A stretch of DNA of 64,000 bases from Actinomadura terrae. GTDB taxonomy: Bacteria > Actinomycetota > Actinomycetes > Streptosporangiales > Streptosporangiaceae. Positions 1 through 6,882 of the stretch are shown here, in pieces; positions within the stretch are counted from its first letter, which is position 1; each line of letters begins with the position of its first letter. The notes under the pieces are model-generated. The model was given only the letters and a program-made list of their open reading frames with translations, searched no databases and had not been told where the DNA came from. The stretch spans positions 2,046,001-2,110,000 of the forward strand of contig NZ_JAICDG010000002.1 of assembly GCF_022751215.1 (NCBI RefSeq), written 5' to 3'. Position numbers and translations under genes: made by a program.

Positions 1-409
1 CACCCCCTCGCGAAGGGCCGCGCGACCCCCGGCGGAAGTGCCGGGAGGACGCTCGGCGATTTCGCGAAACGCTAATCAGCGCCCGAACAGGGGTCTTGTC
101 GCCGGTGGCACGCAACTTGGCTCCGCTTGCACAAGTACCATCCGGCGCCGCTCGACCCCCCGGTCAGACGGGTGCCCGTTCACACGAGACGTGTTCTGTA
201 CCGCCCTTCACCACACAGAGGAACCAACCGCCTCAGCCCATGTAGCGCCGATCGAGGGCAATCCCCTCGCCCTCCGGTCGGCGCACGGAGCGGAGACCTG
301 GCAGCCGCTCAGCGCCTGGAAGGATGAGCCCGCGCCTGTTCACGCGGGTCCAGGCTCTCCACGAAGCGCGAGACGCCGGCTCCGCGGCATTTCTCAGCGA
401 ACCCTAGAC
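1..409. other. Left flank without a recognisable gene
   Basis: No reading frame here resembles a known family on either strand. The long plus-strand frame across it runs on as the antisense of the VOC gene and is best read as a GC-rich shadow. It may hold the 3' flank of a gene outside the window. Confidence 0.4.
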
Positions 410-1153
410 TCAGGCTCCGCCCGCGCCGAGGACGCAGAAGTCATTGCCCTCTATATCGGCCATGACCTTCCACGACACGTCGCCCTGCCCGAGGTCGACG
501 TCGGTGGCGCCGAGCCCCCGCAGCCGGGCCACCTCCGCCGCCCCTTCCTCCCGGGAGTGCGGCATCAGGTCGATATGGATGCGGTTCCAGTAAGCCCTCT
601 CGCCGGGCTTCCGAAGGAACTCCAGATACGGCCCGACCCCCTGGGCCGAACGCAGCACCGCCTGCTCGTCGGTGACCTCGTGCACGGTCCAGTCCGTCGC
701 CTCGCCCCAGAACCGCGCCATGGCCCGCGGATCGGCGCAGTCGACCACCATCGCGGCGATCGGCCCGGTGTCCTGGTAGATCTCCCGAGGCTCCAAGACG
801 CAGAACACATTGCCCTCAGGGTCGGCCATGACCGTCCAAGGAACGTCCCCTTGCCCCACATCGACAGGCGTTGCCCCGAGCTCCTTCAGCCGCGCGACCA
901 ACTCCGCCTGATGTGCCTCAGACTTCGTGGCGAGATCAAGGTGCACCCGATACTTCACGGTCTCAGGGTCCGGAACGCGGACGACATCAATGCAAACAGC
1001 CGTGGGGTCAGGCCAGTCGAACCCCAAGGGCTCGACGTTCGTCACGCCGGGCGCCTCGTGGGACACACCCCACCCGAACGCGTCAGCCCAGAACTGGCCG
1101 AGCGCCGCGTCGTCCCGGGCCTTGAAGTTCACCTGAACCAGCTGCAAAGCCAT
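410..1153 (-). CDS. VOC family protein, two glyoxalase-like domains
   Basis: About 247 residues made of two tandem vicinal-oxygen-chelate modules. Each half holds an FW-containing helix (GQFWADAFGW near the N-terminus, ARFWGEATDW in the second half), a strand with YRVHLDL or NRIHIDL, and a close resembling VMADPEGNVFCVL. This layout matches the glyoxalase/bleomycin-resistance-like proteins common in actinomycetes. The substrate cannot be told. A longer frame reaches 1243, but ATG 1153 begins the conserved VQVNFKARD strand and sits 7 nt after a TATGAT -10 box with no Shine-Dalgarno, which suggests leaderless translation. ATG 1165 is an alternative. It stands alone, facing away from the left edge. 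Confidence 0.85.
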   Translation of the reverse strand: MALQLVQVNFKARDDAALGQFWADAFGWGVSHEAPGVTNVEPLGFDWPDPTAVCIDVVRVPDPETVKYRVHLDLATKSEAHQAELVARLKELGATPVDVGQGDVPWTVMADPEGNVFCVLEPREIYQDTGPIAAMVVDCADPRAMARFWGEATDWTVHEVTDEQAVLRSAQGVGPYLEFLRKPGERAYWNRIHIDLMPHSREEGAAEVARLRGLGATDVDLGQGDVSWKVMADIEGNDFCVLGAGGA

Positions 1154-1160
1154 GGCGCCG

Positions 1161-1166
1161 ATCATA
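1161..1166 (-). promoter_or_regulatory. TATGAT -10 box of a leaderless start
   Basis: On the minus strand TATGAT lies 7 nt before ATG 1153, the spacing typical of actinobacterial leaderless transcripts. No convincing -35 is visible. Confidence 0.4.
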
Positions 1167-1254
1167 GGCCCGGCTGAACGCTGACCTGCGCCCACGCCGG
1201 CCCCGGCCAGAGGTGTCGCCCGCCACGCCCTGCTGAACAGCACCCGGCGACCGC

Positions 1255-1458
1255 CTAGTTCCGTCCCAGCCCAAGAGCCGTGCCGTCCCCATCGGTGCTG
1301 ACCGAAGCAGCCCCAGCATGCTCATGGGTGGCGGCGAGGCCGTACTCGATCGCCGTGGCGAACGCCAGCAACCCGCCCAACACCACCCCCGCAGCAACAA
1401 CCCGCCCCCGCCTACCACCCACCCGGCGACCGCCAGCCGTACCAGTTGACGCCTTCAT
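1255..1458 (-). CDS. Small single-pass membrane or exported protein
   Basis: A 67-residue protein with an Arg-rich N-terminus (GGRRVGGRRGR), one hydrophobic segment of about 18 residues (VVAAGVVLGGLLAFATAIEY) and a short polar tail. I recognise no family. Support for a real gene is a very good AGGAGGG ribosome-binding site 6-7 nt before the ATG and the positive-inside pattern of a signal anchor. It is upstream of and on the same strand as the VOC gene, but about 100 nt separate them, so operon membership is uncertain. Confidence 0.55.
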   Translation of the reverse strand: MKASTGTAGGRRVGGRRGRVVAAGVVLGGLLAFATAIEYGLAATHEHAGAASVSTDGDGTALGLGRN

Positions 1459-1666
1459 CGCGACCCTCCTGCCTGAAGTGCGAACCGTCCACCACTACAT
1501 ATGCCCAAGGGTTACACCAAAGCCCCGCAGGGCCGGGTACTCCGCTCAGGTTGCCTTGTAGCAGGTGTTCTGCCTCATGCCTGTCGAATGTCGCTCGTAA
1601 GACCTGAAAATATTAATTACCTCGTCCACGACTTCGTGGTATCCCATCCCTTGTTTCGTGATGGCG

Positions 1667-1864
1667 TCATGGGCCTTGCGCTTCGTCGCCGCCATTATGG
1701 ATCAGGACCGCATAGTACGTGTGGAGGTTGGAGATCGTGATGTTGTGGACGCTCTGTTGGTGGGAAGTCCAGCGGGTGGCGGCGGTCACCTGGAAGTAGG
1801 TGCCGTCGGAGCTCAGGACCCGGTGCCTGAGGCGGAGCTGTTTCTCAGGCAGGCCCGTAGGCCC
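1667..1864 (-). pseudogene. C-terminal remnant of a HINT-domain (polymorphic toxin-type) protein
   Basis: The minus-strand frame reads LRHRVLSSDGT, then VHNITISNLHTYY, then IHN. This is the closing signature of pretoxin HINT domains, where a conserved HN(L/I)TV..LHTYYV segment precedes a VHN end. Only the last 65 or so residues are recognisable. Upstream sequence is not HINT-like, no start or ribosome-binding site is present, and no toxin domain follows: the frame stops about 8 residues after IHN. I read it as a fragment left by decay of a polymorphic toxin gene or orphan cassette. Confidence 0.6.
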
Positions 1865-1910
1865 TTGAAGGGCCGGCTGCCGCCCTCCATGCCGAGCTTC
1901 GCCTCGCCAC

Positions 1911-2057
1911 CGCCGCCATTCCACCGACCTCTGCGATGCCCTCAACGCCCGGGGTACCGCTTGCACCGTCAAGGTCGTCGCCGGGACGCATGGCTTTGCC
2001 GGCTTCTTCGACACCAACCGGTGGGACGTCGTCCTCTGGCTGCGATCCCTGCTCTAG
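1911..2057 (+). pseudogene. C-terminal remnant of an alpha/beta-hydrolase (esterase-like)
   Basis: A 48-codon stretch ending in TAG 2055-2057 reads HSTDLCDALNARG, then TVKVVAGTHGF, then DVVLWLRSLL. This resembles the last part of small esterases, where a helix (xxLxxALxxAG) leads to a strand with the catalytic His (xGxxHGF) and a final WLxxxL helix. No start codon or upstream catalytic Ser region is in frame, so only the tail survives. It lies beside the HINT remnant, which makes this intergenic region a small scar zone. The assignment rests on pattern only. Confidence 0.4.
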
Positions 2058-2089
2058 TGCCAGGGGGTGGGGGGCGCGGCTTCTTTATG

Positions 2090-2135
2090 TATCGCTCGGT
2101 ATAGTATCGTTCCTACTTCTATATCGATCGGTACA
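2090..2135. promoter_or_regulatory. Paired TetR-type operator half-palindromes overlapping the SDR promoter
   Basis: TATCGCTCGGTATA (2090-2103) and TATCGATCGGTACA (2122-2135) match at 12 of 14 positions, start 32 bp apart and are each near-palindromic. The first overlaps a TATAGT -10-like box (2100-2105). Two such sites before a lone oxidoreductase are typical of TetR-family control. No TetR gene is in the window. Confidence 0.5.
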
Positions 2136-2150
2136 CAACGGAGGTTCGCC

Positions 2151-2894
2151 ATGCTCCTCGAAGGCAGGGTCGCGCTGGTCACGGGAGGGTCGAGGGGGAT
2201 CGGCGCGGCGACGGCACGGGCGCTCGCCGAGCAGGGCGCGGACGTCGCGCTCACCTACGCCGCGTCCGCGGACAGGGCGAAGGAGGTCGTGCGCGATGTC
2301 GAGCGGGCCGGGCGCAGGGGCGCCGCCTACCGGGCCGACCAGGCCGACCCGGCGCAGATCTCCGATCTGGTCGCCGCGGTCGTGGCGGACTTCGGCCGTC
2401 TCGACGTGTTGGTCAACAACGCGGGCGTGAGCAGCCGGGAGGTTCTGGCAGGAGAGGGTGGTGATCCGGCGGCGCGTGAACTGTTGTACAAGGTGAACCT
2501 GAACGGCGTGGTGGCCGCGATCCGTGCCGCCGCCCCGGTCCTCGGGAAAGGCGGGCGGATCATCACGATCGGGTCCACGCTGTCGGGGCTGGCGCGGTGG
2601 CCGGGCATGGCCGACTACGCCGCGACGAAGGCGGCGATCATCGGATACAGCAAGGGCGCCGCGCGCGACCTCAGCCCGCGCGGTGTCACGGTCAACGTCA
2701 TCAGGTCGGGCGCGGTGGCCACCGACATGAACCCTCCCGAGGGCGATTTCGCCGACTCGCAGCGGGAGACCAACGCGATGGGACGCTTCGGACGGCCCGA
2801 GGAGATCGCGGCCGGGGTGGTCTTTCTGGCCAGTCCTGGAGCCTCCTACATCACCGGCGCCGTCCTCGACATCGACGGCGGATACCTGGCCTGA
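2151..2894 (+). CDS. SDR family oxidoreductase
   Basis: A 247-residue classical short-chain dehydrogenase/reductase. Visible are the cofactor loop TGGSRGIG (11-18), NNAG (89-92), the catalytic Ser142, YAATK (Tyr156, Lys160) and the C-terminal ITGAVLDIDGGY typical of 3-oxoacyl-ACP-reductase-like members. It should reduce or oxidise a carbonyl/alcohol with NAD(P)H, substrate unknown. The ATG follows GGAGG by 6 nt; the longer upstream frame is rejected because it crosses the promoter and operator repeats. It is monocistronic and converges on the decarboxylase-like gene. Confidence 0.9.
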   Translation: MLLEGRVALVTGGSRGIGAATARALAEQGADVALTYAASADRAKEVVRDVERAGRRGAAYRADQADPAQISDLVAAVVADFGRLDVLVNNAGVSSREVLAGEGGDPAARELLYKVNLNGVVAAIRAAAPVLGKGGRIITIGSTLSGLARWPGMADYAATKAAIIGYSKGAARDLSPRGVTVNVIRSGAVATDMNPPEGDFADSQRETNAMGRFGRPEEIAAGVVFLASPGASYITGAVLDIDGGYLA

Positions 2895-2910
2895 GATGAA
2901 GGGCGTTTGT

Positions 2911-2950
2911 GCCGGGCGTCGCGGGGCTCGACCGGCCTGCGGCGCCCGGC
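2911..2950. terminator. Hairpin between convergent genes
   Basis: GCCGGGCGTCGC (2911-2922) pairs with GCGGCGCCCGGC (2939-2950) at 11 of 12 positions. There is no clear U-tract, as is common in actinomycetes. It can serve both the SDR and the convergent decarboxylase-like gene. Confidence 0.5.
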
Positions 2951-2957
2951 GGAGCGT

Positions 2958-4115
2958 TCAGATATGCGCTTCGGCGATTGCGGTGCCCATCTTGTAGTGG
3001 ACGCCTTCCTTGGCCGTAATGTTGATGGCGCTCTCGGCGAAGAGGACGACGATGTCGGAGCCGCCGAACTGGAAGTAGGCGAGCTCGCCTCCCCTTTTCA
3101 CAGGGTCGCCCTCGGCGACCGAGAGTCGGACCGACGAGACCTGGGCCATGCCGATCGGCAGGACCGCGACGAGCCCGACGGCTGTTTCGAGCACAATGAG
3201 GCCGCGGGCCTGCGCGAACTGGTATCCCGGGCTGTCGGGGGCGTCCATGAAGTGCTCTTCGGGGGCGTCCATGATGCGGATCGCGTTCAGCCGGTTCCGC
3301 TTCTCGCGCGCCTCGCGGTCGAAGGCCTTTTTGATGGTGACCTCAAGGTAGACGTCCCCGGGGATCACCTTCGCCTCAAGCACCTTGCCGCCGACGGGGG
3401 CGTGCAGGCGGTGGTAGTCGAGCGGGCCGAGGAACGCGTGGACGAACGTCCCGCCGGTGAACCTGCTCGCGTACTTGCTGTCCGCCAGGAGCTCTTCCAC
3501 CGTCCAGTGCAGGCCCTTGAGCGTGATCTTCGAGTCGGCGCGGATCTCCCACTGCCCGCCGAAGGTGGAGTCCGCGGGACTGACGACGACGTTCTCATTG
3601 GTGGGTGCGGCGATGGGCCGGGCGCCCTTTTTGACGTGCCGCGCGAAGAAATCGTTGAACGACTTCCAGCCTTCGAGCGGCTCAACGTACTCGCTCAGGT
3701 TGTAGTTCGGGGAATTCTCGAATGTTTTGCGAGTTTCCGTGGTGAACGATCTCCTTTCGTCGAGGAAGTCGCCCAGCTTGTCGGCGTATTCGACCATCCA
3801 GTCGGACAGCTTGCTCTCCGGCTTGATGCCGTCTCTCGGGCGGATCGGACGCTGTAGTTCCCGCACGGTCGGCTGGTCGAGCACGAAGTGGAACTTGTTG
3901 AGCCGGTTCATGACCTCGTCGCCCTGCGTGTTCTCCTGCGGGGCCCACTCGAGGAAGTCGTTGATGTACTTGTAGTAGTCGTCGATCGAATTGATGTCCC
4001 AGCCATGGATTTCGGCGCGTTTCGCCGCCTCGATGGCCTTGTTGAATTTGTCCTTCCATCCGGTCTCGGTTTCGATGAGGCTCTTGAGCTTCTTGACGAT
4101 GTCCGCGTATTCCAA
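2958..4115 (-). CDS. Phosphatidylserine decarboxylase-family protein (pyruvoyl enzyme-like)
   Basis: 385 residues. The C-terminal 200 or so carry PSD-family hallmarks: SFNDFFARHVKKGARPI, SPADSTFGG, LGPLDYHRLHAPVGG and the self-cleavage region FGGSDIVVLF, where Ser353 would become the pyruvoyl group. In bacterial membrane Psd the motif is LGST; here it is GGSD. An extra N-terminal domain of about 150 residues and the absence of a membrane segment or a neighbouring pssA argue for the PSD-like subgroup that decarboxylates soluble substrates such as amino acids. TTG 4115 is preceded by GGGGAG at 5 nt, and no better start exists. Substrate is not known. Confidence 0.8.
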   Translation of the reverse strand: MEYADIVKKLKSLIETETGWKDKFNKAIEAAKRAEIHGWDINSIDDYYKYINDFLEWAPQENTQGDEVMNRLNKFHFVLDQPTVRELQRPIRPRDGIKPESKLSDWMVEYADKLGDFLDERRSFTTETRKTFENSPNYNLSEYVEPLEGWKSFNDFFARHVKKGARPIAAPTNENVVVSPADSTFGGQWEIRADSKITLKGLHWTVEELLADSKYASRFTGGTFVHAFLGPLDYHRLHAPVGGKVLEAKVIPGDVYLEVTIKKAFDREAREKRNRLNAIRIMDAPEEHFMDAPDSPGYQFAQARGLIVLETAVGLVAVLPIGMAQVSSVRLSVAEGDPVKRGGELAYFQFGGSDIVVLFAESAINITAKEGVHYKMGTAIAEAHI

Positions 4116-4468
4116 GGCTCCCCCAATTGGATGCGTTAGATGATCATTTTGCTGTTCAAGCTAGATCGGCCGTTGGCCCGGTGTCAATCGCCGCGGGAGC
4201 GCCCATGGCCGGATGGCGCGCCCGGGCTTGACCTGATTCGCGCGATTTCTTGGCCCGGCGCTGACCCGGCCGCCCGGACTCAAGGTGGCTGTGCTGTTCG
4301 AGAGCTTGGGAAGATCGGCTCTCGGTCGGCCGCCCGCCATATATGAATGGCGATGAATTGCGGGCCGCCGTGTGTCGGGATTTTCCAAGATCGAGATATA
4401 GGTAAAATCGGTCGGCCGCCCGCGACGATCGCCGTCCCGGTCCGAGCGTCACCGGTTCGGGCGTCGCG
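4116..4468. other. Intergenic region, no gene seen
   Basis: 353 bp between the decarboxylase-like start and the MarR stop. It is locally more AT-rich (around 4330-4410) than its neighbours and should hold the decarboxylase promoter. No reading frame has family resemblance and no clear repeat was found. Confidence 0.4.
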
Positions 4469-4918
4469 TCAGGCCTGAGGGCTGCGCAGGGAATGCACCG
4501 TGGGGCCGAGTTCGGGGTCGGCGGCGAGAGCGTCGAGTGCCGAGGAGAGGACCTCCGCGTAGGTGGCGCGCGCGGCTTCGTAGCGCCGGCGCCCTTCGTC
4601 CGTGATGACGGCGTAGACGCCCCGCTTGTCGGACGGGCACAGGTCCTTGTAGGCGAACCCCGCCGTTTCCAGTCGTCCCACCAGACGGGTCACCGACGAC
4701 TGGTTCAGGCCCACCTTCTCGGCCAGGTCCTGCATGCGCAGTTCGCTGTTCTCGGACCCGTGCAGGTGCTCCAGGGAGCGGAACTCCGACAGGCCGATCG
4801 CGTGCCGCCGTTGCAGCGCCACGCTCAACTCGCGCTCCACGTGCGCGTGGACGACGAGTACGCGGTTCCAGGCGGCCTGCTCGAAGGTGCGCTGGGTCAC
4901 GCTGGGGGAAGCGGCCAT
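4469..4918 (-). CDS. MarR family transcriptional regulator
   Basis: 149 residues with the MarR winged helix: LSEFRSLEHL, the recognition region MQDLAEKVGLNQSSVTRLVGRLE and the wing GFAYKDLCPSDKRGVYAVIT with its DxR. ATG 4918 follows GAGGAC. It is divergent from the two SMR subunit genes, and two similar palindromes lie in the shared 138-bp gap, one near each gene. The natural reading is a repressor of itself and of the efflux pump, relieved by the pump's substrate. That link is inferred from layout and operators. Confidence 0.9.
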   Translation of the reverse strand: MAASPSVTQRTFEQAAWNRVLVVHAHVERELSVALQRRHAIGLSEFRSLEHLHGSENSELRMQDLAEKVGLNQSSVTRLVGRLETAGFAYKDLCPSDKRGVYAVITDEGRRRYEAARATYAEVLSSALDALAADPELGPTVHSLRSPQA

Positions 4919-4950
4919 GGCGTCCTCCTCGGGTAGCGGGTTGACAACAA

Positions 4951-4968
4951 CTTACATGTACATGCAAG
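4951..4968. promoter_or_regulatory. MarR-type operator, regulator-proximal
   Basis: CTTACATGTACATGCAAG is an 18-bp palindrome with 16 of 18 symmetric positions, 33 bp upstream of the MarR start. It shares the TGCAAG/CTTGCA core with the second site. Confidence 0.65.
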
Positions 4969-5017
4969 CTCTTGTCGTTCCCGCGGTCGCCCACCGGACG
5001 TTCGCGGCCCGTGCTTA

Positions 5018-5039
5018 CTTGCATGTACAAGCATGCAAG
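5018..5039. promoter_or_regulatory. MarR-type operator, pump-proximal
   Basis: CTTGCATG (5018-5025) and CATGCAAG (5032-5039) form a perfect 8-bp inverted repeat around TACAAG, and CTTGCATGTACAAG is itself near-palindromic. It lies just upstream of the first SMR gene, positioned to block its transcription. Confidence 0.65.
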
Positions 5040-5056
5040 CCCATCGAGGAGGCACC

Positions 5057-5377
5057 ATGCACTGGCTCTACCTGGCCGTCGCCGTCGTGTTCGAGATCGC
5101 CGTCGCGCTCGCGGCGGGGAAGGCGGAGGGCTTCACCGACCGCAGGTGGACGGCCGTCACCCTCCTCAGCGGCGCGCTCGCCACCTACTCCCTCAGCCGG
5201 GCCCTGCTGACGTTCGACGTCGGCGTCGGATACGCGCTGTGGACCTCGGTCGCGGGCGTCGGCATCACGATCCTCGGGGCCCTGCTGTTCGGCCAGCGCC
5301 TCACCTGGCGCAAGGCGCTGGGCATCGCCGTCGTCATCGCCGGGGTCGTCGGCCTCCAGCTCAGCGGCGCCGCCTGA
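5057..5377 (+). CDS. Small multidrug resistance (SMR) efflux subunit A
   Basis: 106 residues with four predicted membrane helices, the usual SMR size. The first helix holds the essential Glu (VFEIAVALAAGKAEGF, Glu13), helix 3 has the GVGYALWTSVAGVG motif, and helix 4 ends in GIAVVIAGVVGLQL. SMR proteins dimerise in the membrane and swap protons for cationic drugs. ATG 5057 has GAGGAGG upstream; the longer frame to 5033 is rejected because it begins inside the operator. A second, different SMR subunit follows 40 nt later, so this is likely half of a paired (EbrAB-like) heteromer. Confidence 0.9.
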   Translation: MHWLYLAVAVVFEIAVALAAGKAEGFTDRRWTAVTLLSGALATYSLSRALLTFDVGVGYALWTSVAGVGITILGALLFGQRLTWRKALGIAVVIAGVVGLQLSGAA

Positions 5378-5417
5378 CCCTCACCGCCGTACCCGTTCAC
5401 CCTCATCGAAAGGACCC

Positions 5418-5801
5418 ATGACCATGTTCTCCTCCCGTCTCTCCGGAACCAACGCCTGGCTCGTGCTCCTCCTGGCCGGAGGCTTCGAGATCGCCTACGC
5501 GCTCTCGGTCGGCGGCAGCCAGGGCTTCACCGTCCTGTCCTGGTCGCTCGTCGCCATCGTCTTCTTCCTTCTGACGCTGTGGGCGTTGAGCGTCGCGCTG
5601 CGCACCATCGACGTCGGGATCGGCTATGCCGTCTGGGCGGGAATCGGGGCGGTCGGGGCGGCGGTGCTGGGGCCCGTCTTCTTCGACGAGAGCCTCACCC
5701 TCGCCCGGTCCCTGTGGCTCGGCGTCATCATCGCCGGTGTCGTCTGGCTCAAGCTCGCCGACAGGACCGACGGCGCCGCCGCGGTTGACGCAAGGGAGTG
5801 A
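5418..5801 (+). CDS. Small multidrug resistance (SMR) efflux subunit B
   Basis: 127 residues, four membrane helices, with the conserved Glu in GGFEIAYALSVGGSQGF (Glu24) and the helix 3 motif DVGIGYAVWAGIGAVG. It is slightly longer than its partner, with N- and C-terminal polar extensions. It sits 40 nt downstream of subunit A in one operon under the palindromic operator of the divergent MarR gene. Paired SMR genes usually make obligate heterodimers with opposite topology, and I infer the same here. Confidence 0.9.
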   Translation: MTMFSSRLSGTNAWLVLLLAGGFEIAYALSVGGSQGFTVLSWSLVAIVFFLLTLWALSVALRTIDVGIGYAVWAGIGAVGAAVLGPVFFDESLTLARSLWLGVIIAGVVWLKLADRTDGAAAVDARE

Positions 5802-5833
5802 TGAACGCGCACCGCCGAGCGTATGGTCGGCGC

Positions 5834-6781
5834 ATGAGGGCTGCGGTGCATGCCAGGTACGGGCCGCCGGACGTGGTCCGGGTCGCCGAGGTGGACGAGC
5901 CGGTGTTAGGGGACGGCGACGTCCTGGTCAGGGTGCACGCGACGACCGTCAACCGGACGGACTGCGCCTACCGGGCCGCCCGGCCGTTCGTCATGAGGGC
6001 GGCGACGGGGCTTCGGCGACCACGGCGGACGGTGCTCGGCACCGAGTTCGCGGGCGTTGTGGAGGCGGTCGGCGAGCGCGCCGAGCGGTTCGCGGTGGGG
6101 GACCGGGTCTTCGGGTACAACGAGGGGCCCTTCGGGACGCACGCCGAGTACGTCGCGGTGCCGGAGCAGCGGATGATGGCGACCATTCCGGACGGCCTCT
6201 CGTTCGAGGAGGTCGCTCCGGGGACCGAGGGGTCGCACTACGCGCTGGCGTTCATCCGCTCGGCGAAGGTGGCCGCCGGGCAGCACGTCCTGGTCTACGG
6301 GGCCACCGGAGGGATCGGCTCGGCGGCCGTCCAACTGCTCAAGGCGATGGACGTCCAGGTGACGGCGGTGTGCGGGACCGAGCACGTGGAGCTGGTACGG
6401 GGGCTCGGGGCGGATCGGGTCGTCGACTATCTGGAGGACGACTTCACCGCCGAGGGGCCGATCCACGACGCGGTGTTCGACGCGGTGGGCCGGAGCACGT
6501 TCGGCCGCTGCAAGGGGCTGCTCAAACCGGGCGGGGTCTACCTGTCGTCCGAGCCCGGGCGCGGTTGCCAGAACCTGCTGCTCGCGCTGGTGAGCCGGCG
6601 GGTGCGGTTTCCGTTCTCGATCGAACGCGCGGAGGCGATGCGGGAGATCCGCGAGCTGATCGCCTCCGGGAAGTACAAGCCGCTCATCGACCGGCGGTAC
6701 CCGTTCGACGAGATCGTCGAGGCCTACCGGTACGTCGAGACGGGCCAGAAGGTCGGCAACGTGGTCATCACCCTCCGCTGA
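5834..6781 (+). CDS. Zinc-independent MDR-superfamily NAD(P)-dependent oxidoreductase
   Basis: 315 residues of the quinone-oxidoreductase-like medium-chain dehydrogenase family. It opens with MRAAVHARYGPPDVV, has GTEFAGVVEAVG, the nucleotide-binding loop YGATGGIGSAAVQLLKA and the end VGNVVITL. Structural-zinc cysteines are absent, as expected for zinc-independent members such as enoyl or quinone reductases. ATG 5834 is chosen because homology begins there and a TATGGT box lies 6 nt upstream (leaderless type). GTG 5798 and ATG 5801 overlap the SMR stop and would couple translation instead. Confidence 0.85.
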   Translation: MRAAVHARYGPPDVVRVAEVDEPVLGDGDVLVRVHATTVNRTDCAYRAARPFVMRAATGLRRPRRTVLGTEFAGVVEAVGERAERFAVGDRVFGYNEGPFGTHAEYVAVPEQRMMATIPDGLSFEEVAPGTEGSHYALAFIRSAKVAAGQHVLVYGATGGIGSAAVQLLKAMDVQVTAVCGTEHVELVRGLGADRVVDYLEDDFTAEGPIHDAVFDAVGRSTFGRCKGLLKPGGVYLSSEPGRGCQNLLLALVSRRVRFPFSIERAEAMREIRELIASGKYKPLIDRRYPFDEIVEAYRYVETGQKVGNVVITLR

Positions 6782-6782
6782 G

Positions 6783-6822
6783 CCCCACCGCCCGGGACGA
6801 GCACGGTCGTCGGCGGGTGGGG
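6783..6822. terminator. Imperfect hairpin between convergent genes
   Basis: CCCCACCGCCCG (6783-6794) and CGGCGGGTGGGG (6811-6822) pair with one bulge. It lies between the dehydrogenase stop and the end of the convergent MMPL gene. Confidence 0.4.
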
Positions 6823-6882
6823 TAGGGGCCGGTCCACGTCGCGTGGTGCTCGGGTCCCTTGAGGATCTTGTAGGTGGTCGGA

